DNA from: Streptomyces parvus
GTDB taxonomy: Bacteria; Actinomycetota; Actinomycetes; Streptomycetales; Streptomycetaceae
Assembly (NCBI RefSeq): GCF_032121415.1
Contig: NZ_CP135079.1
Location: 620,001-684,000 of the forward strand
DNA: 64,000 nucleotides
Direction: 5' to 3'
Under the pieces are notes generated by a model. The model was not told the origin of the DNA. It made no database searches and saw only the letters and a list, made by a program, of their open reading frames with translations. The position numbers and the translations under genes are program-made. Below, one piece after another: positions 8,395 through 16,846 of the stretch (positions are counted from its first letter, which is position 1; the number at the start of each line of letters is the position of its first letter).

Positions 8395-9225
8395 ATGACC
8401 ACCACGGTCTCCTTCACCGTCGCAACGGCCGACGGCCCCCGTCCGGTGTCGGTCGCGTACGAACGGACCGGCTCGGGCGAACCGTTGCTGCTCCTGCACG
8501 GCATCGGCCACCACCTGCGGGCCTGGGACCCGGTGACGCGGATCCTGGCCGCCGAGCGTGACGTGATCGCCGTCGACCTGCCCGGCTTCGGCACCTCGCC
8601 CGGGCTGCCGGACGGAGTTCCGTACGATCTCGGGACCATCCGCTCGGTCCTCGACGCCTTCTGCGCCGAACTCGGGCTGGAACGCCCCCATGTGGCCGGG
8701 AACTCGCTGGGCGGGCTGCTCGCGCTGGAGCTCGGCCGCACCGAGGTGGCGCGGTCGGTGACCGCGCTCTCCCCGGCGGGCTTCTGGACGGAGGCGGAAC
8801 GGCGGTACGCCTTCGGCACCCTGCGGGCGATGCGCCGGAGCGCGCTGGCCCTGCCGGTGCCGCTGATCGAGCGCCTGTCGGGCAGCGCGGCGGGCCGGAC
8901 GGCCCTCACCAGCACCATCTACGCCCGGCCCGGCAGGCGTTCACCGGAGGGCGTCGTCGCCGAGACGCTCGCGCTGCGCGAAGCGACCGGCTTCCACCAG
9001 ACGCTGGAGGCCGGCCGGGCCACCCTCTTCGGCGAGGACGTGAAGGGCATCCCCGTCACCGTCGCCTGGGGCACCCGCGACCGGATCCTGCTGCGCCGGC
9101 AGGGGGCCCGCGCCAAGCGGGTCATCCCCGACGCCCGGCTCGTCAGGCTGCCCGGCTGCGGGCACGTTCCGATGAACGACGACCCGGCGCTCGTGGCCCG
9201 CGTCATCCTGGACACCAGCCGCTGA
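8395..9225 (+). CDS. Alpha/beta-fold hydrolase
   Basis: The 276-residue protein has a classic alpha/beta hydrolase layout: an HG oxyanion motif in LLLHGIGHH near residue 30, the nucleophile elbow GNSLGG near 102, an acid near AWGTRDRIL at about 225, and the catalytic His in CGHVPMNDDP near 256. The family includes esterases, lipases and C-C hydrolases; the substrate is not evident. ATG 8395 is preceded by GGGAG. Divergence from the ECF41 sigma gene with a 125-bp shared promoter region suggests that this may be the sigma factor's target, although I do not see a clear ECF41-type promoter. Confidence 0.88.
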   Translation: MTTTVSFTVATADGPRPVSVAYERTGSGEPLLLLHGIGHHLRAWDPVTRILAAERDVIAVDLPGFGTSPGLPDGVPYDLGTIRSVLDAFCAELGLERPHVAGNSLGGLLALELGRTEVARSVTALSPAGFWTEAERRYAFGTLRAMRRSALALPVPLIERLSGSAAGRTALTSTIYARPGRRSPEGVVAETLALREATGFHQTLEAGRATLFGEDVKGIPVTVAWGTRDRILLRRQGARAKRVIPDARLVRLPGCGHVPMNDDPALVARVILDTSR

Positions 9226-9230
9226 GCCGT

Positions 9231-9253
9231 CGCACGGAACGTCCGGGCGTGCG
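9231..9253 (+). terminator. Possible terminator after the hydrolase gene
   Basis: CGCACG and CGTGCG form a 6-bp stem around an 11-nt loop five bases past the stop codon. It can be extended by GAGC/GCTC if CGT is bulged. The stem is modest and lacks a T-run. Confidence 0.35.
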
Positions 9254-9392
9254 GCTCCCCGGCCGCCCGCCGGAGGCCCCGCGCCGCCCGAGGACGCCGG
9301 AGCCGTGCGCCACCCCGGCGCCGGCGGAGCGTATCGGACGGGCCGGTTTCGGCTGAGCGGCCGGTGGGGGCCGTCCCCGGCCGACGGGCGCC

Positions 9393-9414
9393 GTTCACCC
9401 GGGGTTCGGGCTCC
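9393..9414 (+). promoter_or_regulatory. Candidate PHO box (PhoP direct repeats) upstream of phoD
   Basis: Two adjacent 11-nt units, GTTCACCCGGG and GTTCGGGCTCC, resemble the direct-repeat units bound by PhoP in Streptomyces (GTTCACC-like half-sites with 11-nt periodicity). They lie about 105 bp before the start of a PhoD-type phosphatase gene, a known member of PhoP regulons. The rest of the 294-bp gap at 9226-9519 shows no gene. Confidence 0.45.
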
Positions 9415-9519
9415 GGCCGCCGCGAGGCGCTAGGCATGGGCAGACCGGCTCCGCACCCGGGCGGGCCACGGCCTTCCCGGTACGGTGCACCGCCCGACCA
9501 CCTCCCTGGAGGCGCTTCG

Positions 9520-11112
9520 ATGTCCCACCGTCCACACCGTCCGCTCGTTCCCTCTCCCGGCCGTCGTGCCGTCCTGCGCGGTTCGCTGATCGCCCCGGCG
9601 GCGGTCGCCCTCGCGCCCGCGGTCGCCTCGGCGGCGCCCGCGCTGCACCTGGCGGGGCGGCCCGACGCGTCCTGGGGTGTGCAGGTGGGCGGAGTCACCT
9701 CCTCGTCGGCGCTGCTGTGGGTGCGCTCGGACCGGCCGGCCCGGATGCTGGTGGAGACCTCGGCGACCGAGTCGTTCCGGCGGGTCCGCAGGTGGCACGG
9801 GCCGTCGATCGGGCCCGGGACGGATTTCACGGGGACCACGCCGTTGTACGGGCTGCCGCCGGGCGAGCAGGTGCACTACCGCGTGACGCTCGCCGATCCG
9901 GCCGATCCGCGCCGTACCGGAAAGCCCGTGTACGGGACGTTCCGCACCGCTCCGGCGCGGCGCCGGTCCGGAGTGCGATTCCTGTGGTCGGGCGATATCG
10001 CGGGCCAGGGCTGGGGCATCAACCCGGACATCGGCGGCTACCGGGTGTACGAGGAGATGCGCCGCCTGGACCCGGACTTCTTCCTGTGCAGCGGCGACAG
10101 CATCTACGCGGACGGTCCGCTGGAGGAGAGCGTGACGCTGCCGGACGGCCGGATCTGGCGCAACGTCATGACCCAGGAGAAGGCGAAGGTCGCCGAGACA
10201 CTGGACGAGTACCGGGGCAACTTCCGCTACAACCTGCTCGACCGGAACGTCCGCCGCTTCAACGCGCAGGTGCCCTCCGTCGTGCAGTGGGACGACCACG
10301 AGGTGCGCAACAACTGGTATCCCGGCCAGATCCTCGACGACCCCCGCTACACCGAGAAGAACGTGGACATCCTCGCGTCGCGCTCCGTGCGGGCCTTCCA
10401 GGAGTACGTGCCGCTCGCGCCGTCGCACGGTTCCGGGCGCCGGTCGCGGATGTACCGGGTCGTCCACCACGGGCCGCTGCTCGACGTGTTCGTCCTCGAC
10501 ATGCGGTCGTACCGCAACGCCAACTCCCCCGGCCGGCAGCCCGACGACACGACGGGAATCCTCGGCGCCGAGCAGTTGCGGTGGCTGAAGCGCTCGCTCG
10601 CCGCCTCCCGGGCGGAGTGGAAGGTGATCGCCGCCGACATGCCGCTCGGCCTGGTGGTCCCGGACGGTGCGACGAACTTCGAGGCCGTGGCGCAGGGTGA
10701 CCCCGGGGCTCCGCTCGGGCGGGAGCTCCAGATCGCCGAGCTGCTCCGCTTCGTCAAGCACCGCAGGATCACCGGCACCGTGTGGCTGACGGCCGACGTC
10801 CACTACACCTCGGCCCAGCACTACGCGCCGGAGCGGGCGGCGTTCAAGGACTTCGCGCCCTTCTGGGAGTTCGTGTCGGGCCCGCTGGCCGCGGGCGGCT
10901 TCCCCGCCAATACGCTGGACGCCACGTTCGGCCCCGACCGGGTCTTCGTGCGGGCCCCCGACCGCGCCAATGTCTCGCCGATGGAGTCGCCGCAGTATTT
11001 CGGCGAGGTGGAGATCGACGGGGGCAGTGCGGAGTTGACGGTGCGTCTGCGGGCCGAGGGCGGGTCGGTCCTGTTCACCAAGGTGCTCCGGCCGGGCCGC
11101 GTCGGCCAGTAG
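9520..11112 (+). CDS. phoD: Tat-exported alkaline phosphatase D / phosphodiesterase
   Basis: The 530-residue protein starts with a twin-arginine signal peptide (RRAVLRG followed by an Ala-rich stretch to about residue 40). It then has a fibronectin-like PhoD N-terminal domain (GVQVGGVTSSSALLWVRSD) and the metallophosphatase core with CSGDSIYADGP, QWDDHEVRNNW, LDMRSYRN and LTADVHYTSAQHY. PhoD enzymes use Fe3+ and Ca2+ to release phosphate from phosphomonoesters and diesters outside the cell, including teichoic acids. The start is fixed by GGAGG 8 nt before ATG 9520; longer upstream frame is non-coding. The PHO-like repeats upstream suggest induction by phosphate limitation. Confidence 0.92.
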   Translation: MSHRPHRPLVPSPGRRAVLRGSLIAPAAVALAPAVASAAPALHLAGRPDASWGVQVGGVTSSSALLWVRSDRPARMLVETSATESFRRVRRWHGPSIGPGTDFTGTTPLYGLPPGEQVHYRVTLADPADPRRTGKPVYGTFRTAPARRRSGVRFLWSGDIAGQGWGINPDIGGYRVYEEMRRLDPDFFLCSGDSIYADGPLEESVTLPDGRIWRNVMTQEKAKVAETLDEYRGNFRYNLLDRNVRRFNAQVPSVVQWDDHEVRNNWYPGQILDDPRYTEKNVDILASRSVRAFQEYVPLAPSHGSGRRSRMYRVVHHGPLLDVFVLDMRSYRNANSPGRQPDDTTGILGAEQLRWLKRSLAASRAEWKVIAADMPLGLVVPDGATNFEAVAQGDPGAPLGRELQIAELLRFVKHRRITGTVWLTADVHYTSAQHYAPERAAFKDFAPFWEFVSGPLAAGGFPANTLDATFGPDRVFVRAPDRANVSPMESPQYFGEVEIDGGSAELTVRLRAEGGSVLFTKVLRPGRVGQ

Positions 11113-11208
11113 CAGCAGTGGTGGACAGGGGCGGGTGAACGGGGGTTCCGGAGCGAACGGCGGCTTCGGCGAGGGCCGTTGTCAGTGGTGGGTCCTACGC
11201 TTTTTTTC

Positions 11209-12588
11209 ATGACCCGATCCGTTCAGGCCTTGGCCTACGCACGCCCGTCCGCCCTGGCGTCCTCGCAGGTGGGGCCCTCCCTCGGTCTGGAGACCGCAGG
11301 GGGGCTCACCCCGCGCGGGGCCGAGGCGCACCCGCGGTTCTTCGCGGGTTTCCTCTCCGATCCGCGCATAGCGGCGCGAGGGCTGCTGGCGGTGGCGGAC
11401 GTGGCCGCCGCCCGCTATTACCAGCGCACGCTGCCCGCCTCGCTGGACCCGGTGGTGACGGGGAACGGGGACCGGTTGCGCTTCGAGTCGTTCTCCGGCT
11501 GCTGCGGGGTGTACGCCCGGCTCGATGTGCTCCAGGAAGGGCTCGACGGGCAGGAGACGGGCCATGGGACGACGAATGTGGATGTGAACGCTCCGCTGCG
11601 GGAGGCGCTTTCGCGGATCACGGCGGACGACCCGCTGCATCTGCGGGTGGGGCCCGAGGAGCTGGCCGTGACCACGCTGGACGGTCCGGTCGTGGAGAAG
11701 AAGGTGCCGCTGCCCGACCGGTGGCTGCGCGGTTTCGCGGAGGCGCAGGTCGCCTCGGCACGATTCGGTCTGCGGGCCGAGCTGACGGCGGCGCGGGCGG
11801 TGGCGTTCCTGCGCTCACTGCCCCGCACCCCCTCCTCGGGGAACGCCGCGCGCGGCGCCCGGTGGGTGGTGGCGTCGGGCGGGTCCCTGCGCCCGACGAC
11901 CCGGCCGGTCCCGGGCGCGGTCTGCCTGCCGGGCCCGGAGCGGCTGGTGGCGTTGCGGCGGGTGCTGCGCGACGCGACGGCCCTGAGGGTGTACGGGCCG
12001 GTGGCCGACGGCGCGGCGGCGGCGAGCGCCTGGGAGGTGGTGCTGCCCGGGATGCGGCTCACGCTGACGCTCTCCCCCGACTCCGCACGGGGGTTCTCGG
12101 GCGAGGGCGGGGTCCTGGAGGCGCTGGCCACGGATGAGGCGGCGGCCGACGCCGAGCTGGTGTCGGTGCTGCTCGCCTGGGAGCCCCGGATCGAACCGGC
12201 GTCGCTGGCCGAGCAGTCGGGGCTGAGCGTGGAGCGGGTGCGGGCCTCGCTGACCCGGCTCGGCACGGCGGGCCGCGTGGGGTACGACCTGGCGGACGCG
12301 GCGTACTTCCACCGCGAGCTGCCGTACGACGCGGACCGGGCGGAGCGGCACAACCCACGTCTCGTGGCCGCCCGCCGACTGGCCGGTGAGGGCGCGGTGT
12401 CCCTCGACGGTTCGCGGGCGACGGTCGTCTCCGGGGACCGCCGCTACCAAGTGCGGGAGAGCGGTTCCGCGTTCAGCTGTACGTGTCAGTGGTGGGCGGA
12501 CTACCGGGGGCGGCGGGGGCCCTGCAAACACGCGCTCGCCGTGCGCATGGTCCACCGGGGTGCGACGGTCGCCGGAGGTGCCCGATGA
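11209..12588 (+). CDS. SWIM zinc-finger domain protein
   Basis: The 459-residue protein ends with a SWIM motif: SCTCQWWADY, a short linker, then PCKHALAVRM, giving the CxC...CxH zinc ligands at about residues 425-445. SWIM domains mediate DNA or protein binding. The N-terminal 400 residues have no motif I recognise except Leu/Ala-rich helices. ATG 11209 follows a TACGCT -10 element at 11196-11201 by 7 nt, so the transcript is probably leaderless. The stop overlaps the DUF6493 gene start by 4 bp (ATGA), so the two are co-translated. In many actinobacteria these families occur with MoxR/VWA ATPase genes, which are absent here. Confidence 0.85.
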   Translation: MTRSVQALAYARPSALASSQVGPSLGLETAGGLTPRGAEAHPRFFAGFLSDPRIAARGLLAVADVAAARYYQRTLPASLDPVVTGNGDRLRFESFSGCCGVYARLDVLQEGLDGQETGHGTTNVDVNAPLREALSRITADDPLHLRVGPEELAVTTLDGPVVEKKVPLPDRWLRGFAEAQVASARFGLRAELTAARAVAFLRSLPRTPSSGNAARGARWVVASGGSLRPTTRPVPGAVCLPGPERLVALRRVLRDATALRVYGPVADGAAAASAWEVVLPGMRLTLTLSPDSARGFSGEGGVLEALATDEAAADAELVSVLLAWEPRIEPASLAEQSGLSVERVRASLTRLGTAGRVGYDLADAAYFHRELPYDADRAERHNPRLVAARRLAGEGAVSLDGSRATVVSGDRRYQVRESGSAFSCTCQWWADYRGRRGPCKHALAVRMVHRGATVAGGAR

Positions 12589-15377
12589 ACGAGCTGCTGA
12601 CCGCCGTGCGGGCGGGGCGTCACCACGATGTGCCGCCGTTGGTGCTCGCCCTGGACCGGCCCGGCCGCCGTTCCGCGCTCGCCGAGCTGAAGGAGCTGCG
12701 CAAGGAGGTGCGGGGCTGGGACTGGCAGCGGCGCGACCGGATCCGCAAGGCGCTGCTGGTGGCCGGCGCGGGCTGTCACACCGGGGCGGCGGGGTGTGCC
12801 GCCTGGATCGGCGGCCGCGATCTGCGCGACTGGGCCCGCTCCCCGTATCCGTTGATCCTCGCCTCGCTGAAGGACCGCGATCCGGCGTGGCTGGGCGATC
12901 TCGCCCACCGCTTCGCGGGGCGCACGGCGCTCTCCGACGCGGAGTACACCTTCGTCGGCGAGCTGACGCGGATCGCCCGGGTCCCGCTTCCCGTCACGGA
13001 CAATCTGGTGACGGGCTGGACGGAGCTGGTCGGCGCGGCGCGCTGGCGGCGCCGGCCCCGGCGCCCGCTGACCGAGATCCTGCGGGACGATCCGCACACC
13101 GCCGTGCTGGCGCCCCGGCTGTTCGAGATGGCGGAGCTGCCGCCGCAGGTCGACTTCCACGACACGCCGGATTCGCAGGACCACTGGCCCGGAGCGCTGT
13201 GTGCGCTGGCCGATGACGGGGTGCTGGACCGGTCGTATCTGGTGGAGCGGTGCGTGGCGCGTCTGATGCGCGGCGGCAGATCCGTCGATCAGCGGTTCTT
13301 CCTGGCCGTCCTCCAGCGGCTGGAGGCGACGGAGGACGAGGAGAAGAGGCATCTGCGGGACTGGACGGCGATGGCGGCGGACGGCATCGCGCCGGTCTCC
13401 TCGCATGCCCAGCAGGTGCTCGTACGGCTCGACGCGCGGGGCGAGCTGCCGACCCGGGAGCTGGTGGACGTGTCGGGGGCGCTGCTCTTCCGCCAGGAGA
13501 AGAAGCTGGTACGGGCCCAGCTGACCCTGCTGGGCAAGGTGCTGCGCCGGGACTCCTCGACCGCGGACGAGCTTCTCCCGGCGGTCGCCGAGGCGTTCGG
13601 CCACGAGGGCATCGACGTCCAGGAGCGGGCCCTGAAGCTGGTCGCCCGGTATCTCCCCGCCGTCGCCGGCCCGGACGTGCGGGAGCTGCTGGCCTCGGCC
13701 GCCGCGCAGTTGGGTCCCGTGCACCGGGAGACGGTCACCACCCTGTTCGGCGGTCTCGTGGAGGAGGTGGTGCAGGAAACGTACGAGGAGTTGCTGCCGC
13801 CGGCGCCGGTGCTGCGGCGTCAGGAGCCCGCTCCGAAGACCGTGGCCGAGCTCGTCGAGGAGGTGGCCGCCCGGGTGAAGGCGCATGCGTCGGAGCACTG
13901 GATCCCTGCGTCGGCAGTCCTGGACACCGCGGCCGGGATCACCGGTTTCGAGCGGGCGCTCGACGGCCTCGTCCGGCTGGCCCGGAGCGACCGGGAGGAG
14001 CTGACGGAGGGCTTGCGGGAGGCGCTGGCCGGGGTGCACTTCGTCGAGCACGGCCTGTCTCCGTACATGGTCGATCCACGGGGTGTCTCGACCTCGCACG
14101 GGCTCTCCGTCGTGGTGGCCTCGCTGCTGGGCCTGGTGTCCGAGCGGGACAGGGTCGCGTGGCGGGCGAAGACGGTCGTGACGGGGTCGGACGCCTGTGC
14201 TCATGCCGCGCTGAACGGGGTGCTGCTCGACCGGGTGTGGGAGGTGTCGGAGGCGATAGCCGCCGGGCGGGTGCCATTCCTGCTGGCGACGCCGACCTGG
14301 CACACCGGGGCGGTCGAGGCGGCCGAGCTCGTGGAGCGGCTGCGGACCTACCGGGATCTGGGTGTCCGCCCGGGCCCCGCCGACTTCGCCCAGGCCCTGC
14401 TGCGGGTCCGCCGCGTCAGCGGTCCCGAGCGGGCGGAGGCCGCCGCCGCGGCCGAGGCGCTGGCGACCGGCGAGGGCGACCGGCTGGCCGCCTGGGTCCG
14501 TGCCGACGCGTCGGTGGCCCCGGTGCTGCGGCATCCGGCGACCACCGTATCCCGCCCGTCGGCGGGCCATTGGTGGCAGCGGACGACGACCGGGGCACGC
14601 CAGGTGCTCCTGGCCACCCGGGAACGGCTGGTGATCCAGCGCGATTTCCCGGAGGCCTTCCACTGGCTGGGCCGCGCCCAGCTACCCCGGGCCCAGGAGT
14701 GCTACCACTGGGGACCCGAGCGGTCCTCGCACTGGACGGCCACCCTGCCCGGCGACCCGGAGACGCTGGCCGCCTGGCTGATGCCGGACCTGATGTTCGC
14801 CGCCGATCAGGGGCAGCGGGGAGCCGTCGGGTTCCTGCCCGCTCTGGCCGAGAGCGCGGGCGAGACGGGCGGGGCGATGCATCTCGCGCTGGCCTACGGG
14901 CTCGGCGCCCGGCACCCGGAGGACCGGACGGCGGCGGTGGACGCGCTGCTGGTGCTGGCCGCGCGGGGGCGGCTGGACGGGGCGGTGCTGGGGCGGGAGC
15001 TGGCCATCCTGGTCGACCGCGATCTGGTGAAGGTGAACCGTACGGCCGACGCGCTCGGCACGGCCGCCGCCACCGGCGCGTACCGGACGGTGCTGAGCGT
15101 GCTGGCGGCGATGCTGCCCGGTCTCCTGGCGTACGAGAAGACGCCCCGGGGGCTCGGGGACCTGCTGTCCGTGGCCGCCGAGTGCGCCGAGCGCTGCGGT
15201 ACGGGCGGGATCGAGCCGATAGCGGGGCTCGCCGCGACGGCGGGGCGCAAGGGCTCGTCCCAGACGGTCCGCCAGGCCGCCCGGCTGCTCGCCACGTTCG
15301 GGGACCGGGAGATCGAGGAGCGAACGGCCCCGGAATCTGACCGAAAAGCGACGATAGGGGACCAGATCAACACGTAA
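12585..15377 (+). CDS. DUF6493-family large helical protein
   Basis: This 930-residue protein starts at ATG 12585, inside the SWIM gene's stop. The N terminus (MNELLTAVRAGRHHDVP, then a TGAAGCAAWIGGRDLRDW segment) is typical of DUF6493. The rest is almost entirely Ala/Leu/Arg-rich amphipathic helices with HEAT/ARM-like character (for example QERALKLVARYLPA near 345), suggesting an alpha-solenoid scaffold. There are no signal peptide, membrane segments or enzyme motifs. Tight coupling to the SWIM protein implies a shared complex, perhaps on nucleic acid. The function is unknown; the family name is from recognition of the N terminus. Confidence 0.8.
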   Translation: MNELLTAVRAGRHHDVPPLVLALDRPGRRSALAELKELRKEVRGWDWQRRDRIRKALLVAGAGCHTGAAGCAAWIGGRDLRDWARSPYPLILASLKDRDPAWLGDLAHRFAGRTALSDAEYTFVGELTRIARVPLPVTDNLVTGWTELVGAARWRRRPRRPLTEILRDDPHTAVLAPRLFEMAELPPQVDFHDTPDSQDHWPGALCALADDGVLDRSYLVERCVARLMRGGRSVDQRFFLAVLQRLEATEDEEKRHLRDWTAMAADGIAPVSSHAQQVLVRLDARGELPTRELVDVSGALLFRQEKKLVRAQLTLLGKVLRRDSSTADELLPAVAEAFGHEGIDVQERALKLVARYLPAVAGPDVRELLASAAAQLGPVHRETVTTLFGGLVEEVVQETYEELLPPAPVLRRQEPAPKTVAELVEEVAARVKAHASEHWIPASAVLDTAAGITGFERALDGLVRLARSDREELTEGLREALAGVHFVEHGLSPYMVDPRGVSTSHGLSVVVASLLGLVSERDRVAWRAKTVVTGSDACAHAALNGVLLDRVWEVSEAIAAGRVPFLLATPTWHTGAVEAAELVERLRTYRDLGVRPGPADFAQALLRVRRVSGPERAEAAAAAEALATGEGDRLAAWVRADASVAPVLRHPATTVSRPSAGHWWQRTTTGARQVLLATRERLVIQRDFPEAFHWLGRAQLPRAQECYHWGPERSSHWTATLPGDPETLAAWLMPDLMFAADQGQRGAVGFLPALAESAGETGGAMHLALAYGLGARHPEDRTAAVDALLVLAARGRLDGAVLGRELAILVDRDLVKVNRTADALGTAAATGAYRTVLSVLAAMLPGLLAYEKTPRGLGDLLSVAAECAERCGTGGIEPIAGLAATAGRKGSSQTVRQAARLLATFGDREIEERTAPESDRKATIGDQINT

Positions 15378-15433
15378 CCCATCGGTCACAAGGCGTTCGT
15401 GATCAGGCAACACCGTTCCTTCACAGTGAGGAT

Positions 15434-16846
15434 ATGACTGATGTGACCTCCGCGAAGAGCGCCCGCCGTCCGCACCACTGGCGGCGGGACCTGATCGAAC
15501 TGGCCGCCCTGTTCACCGCCGTGGCCGTGGCCGACGCGATCGCCAACCTGATCGGACACCAGCCCGACGGGCCCTACCTGCTCGTGGCGTCGGCGGTGGC
15601 GCTGGCGGCCACGGCCGCGTTCCACACCTGGTGGGCCCGACGCCACAGTCACGCACCCCCGTCCGACGAGACGGACGCCGTGCCGGCCGGGGCCCGCGGG
15701 GAGGAGGGCGAGACCGAGGGCGTCGCCGGGGTCTCCGGCGCCGAGGAGACCGGGACCACGCTGTGGCGGATGCGGACGACGGTGCTCGACGCCCCGGGCA
15801 GTCTGGCCGCGCTGTGCACGGCGCTCGCCGGGCTCCGCGTCGACATCCTCACTCTCCAGACGCACCCGCTCGGCCAGGGCACCGTCGACGAGTTCCTGCT
15901 GCGGGCCCCGGCCTCCCTCCAGGCGCAGGAGCTGTCCCGGAAGATCGCGGCCGCGGGCGGCGCCTCCACCTGGATCGAGCGGGCGGACGCCCACGACCTG
16001 GTGGACACCCCGACCCGGGTGCTGTCACTGGCCACCCGGACGGCGCTGGACGCGGCCGAGCTGCCGCTCGCCCTGCGCCAGTTGCTCGGCCGGTGCACCA
16101 TCCACTCGCTGCCCGCCGTCTCCGTCACGGGCCGCGCGTCCGGACAGAGCGCCCCGGTCGAGGGCGTGCTGGAGGAGACGGTGATGCGGCTGCGGGACCC
16201 CTCCGGCGGGGTGATCTCCGTCGAGCGGCCCTATCTGCCGTTCACGCCGACCGAGTTCGCGCGGGCGCGCGCCCTGGTGGAGCTCGACGCCCGGCTCGGC
16301 CCCCGCGTACCGCGCAGCGAGGACGTCCTCACCCTGCCCGAGGGCAACGAGATCACCGTGCGCCGCGCGGACCGCGGCGATCTCGCCGCCGCTCGCGCCA
16401 TGCACGACCGCTGCTCGCCGGACACCCTGGGCCTGCGCTACCACGGTCCCGTCGCGGACGCCGGCCGCTATCTCGACCATCTGCTGAGCCCCCGTTTCGG
16501 CCGCACCCTGGCGGTGCAGACGGCGTCGGGCAGGCTGGTGGCGCTGGGCCACCTTCTCTGGGACGGCGACGAGACCGAGGTCGCCCTGCTCGTCGAGGAC
16601 GACTGGCAGCGCCGGGGCATCGGCTCCGAGCTGCTCCGCCGCCTGGTGGCCCTGGCCGGGGAAGCGGGCTGCGACAGCGTGTACGCGGTGACGCAGTCCC
16701 GCAACACCGGCATGGTGGCCGCGATGCGTGCGCTGGAACTGCCCCTCGACTACCAGATCGAGGAGGGCACGCTCGTCATCACCGCCCGGCTGACGAGTGA
16801 AGAGGCCGCTCGGCCCTCCGCGCCGACGGAACAGGCCCGTCGCTGA
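15434..16846 (+). CDS. Membrane-anchored ACT-GNAT fusion protein
   Basis: The 470-residue protein has two N-terminal hydrophobic segments (about residues 20-60: ELAALFTAVAVADAIANLIG and YLLVASAVALAATAAF), an acidic linker, an ACT-like ligand-binding domain (about 105-190: RMRTTVLDAPGSLAALCTA) and a C-terminal GNAT acetyltransferase domain (about 300-460) with the acetyl-CoA loop DDWQRRGIGSELL. ACT domains usually bind amino acids, so lysine or small-molecule acetylation controlled by amino-acid level is plausible but inferred. GAGG precedes ATG 15434. The 3' end overlaps the convergent PLP-lyase gene by 68 bp. Confidence 0.88.
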   Translation: MTDVTSAKSARRPHHWRRDLIELAALFTAVAVADAIANLIGHQPDGPYLLVASAVALAATAAFHTWWARRHSHAPPSDETDAVPAGARGEEGETEGVAGVSGAEETGTTLWRMRTTVLDAPGSLAALCTALAGLRVDILTLQTHPLGQGTVDEFLLRAPASLQAQELSRKIAAAGGASTWIERADAHDLVDTPTRVLSLATRTALDAAELPLALRQLLGRCTIHSLPAVSVTGRASGQSAPVEGVLEETVMRLRDPSGGVISVERPYLPFTPTEFARARALVELDARLGPRVPRSEDVLTLPEGNEITVRRADRGDLAAARAMHDRCSPDTLGLRYHGPVADAGRYLDHLLSPRFGRTLAVQTASGRLVALGHLLWDGDETEVALLVEDDWQRRGIGSELLRRLVALAGEAGCDSVYAVTQSRNTGMVAAMRALELPLDYQIEEGTLVITARLTSEEAARPSAPTEQARR

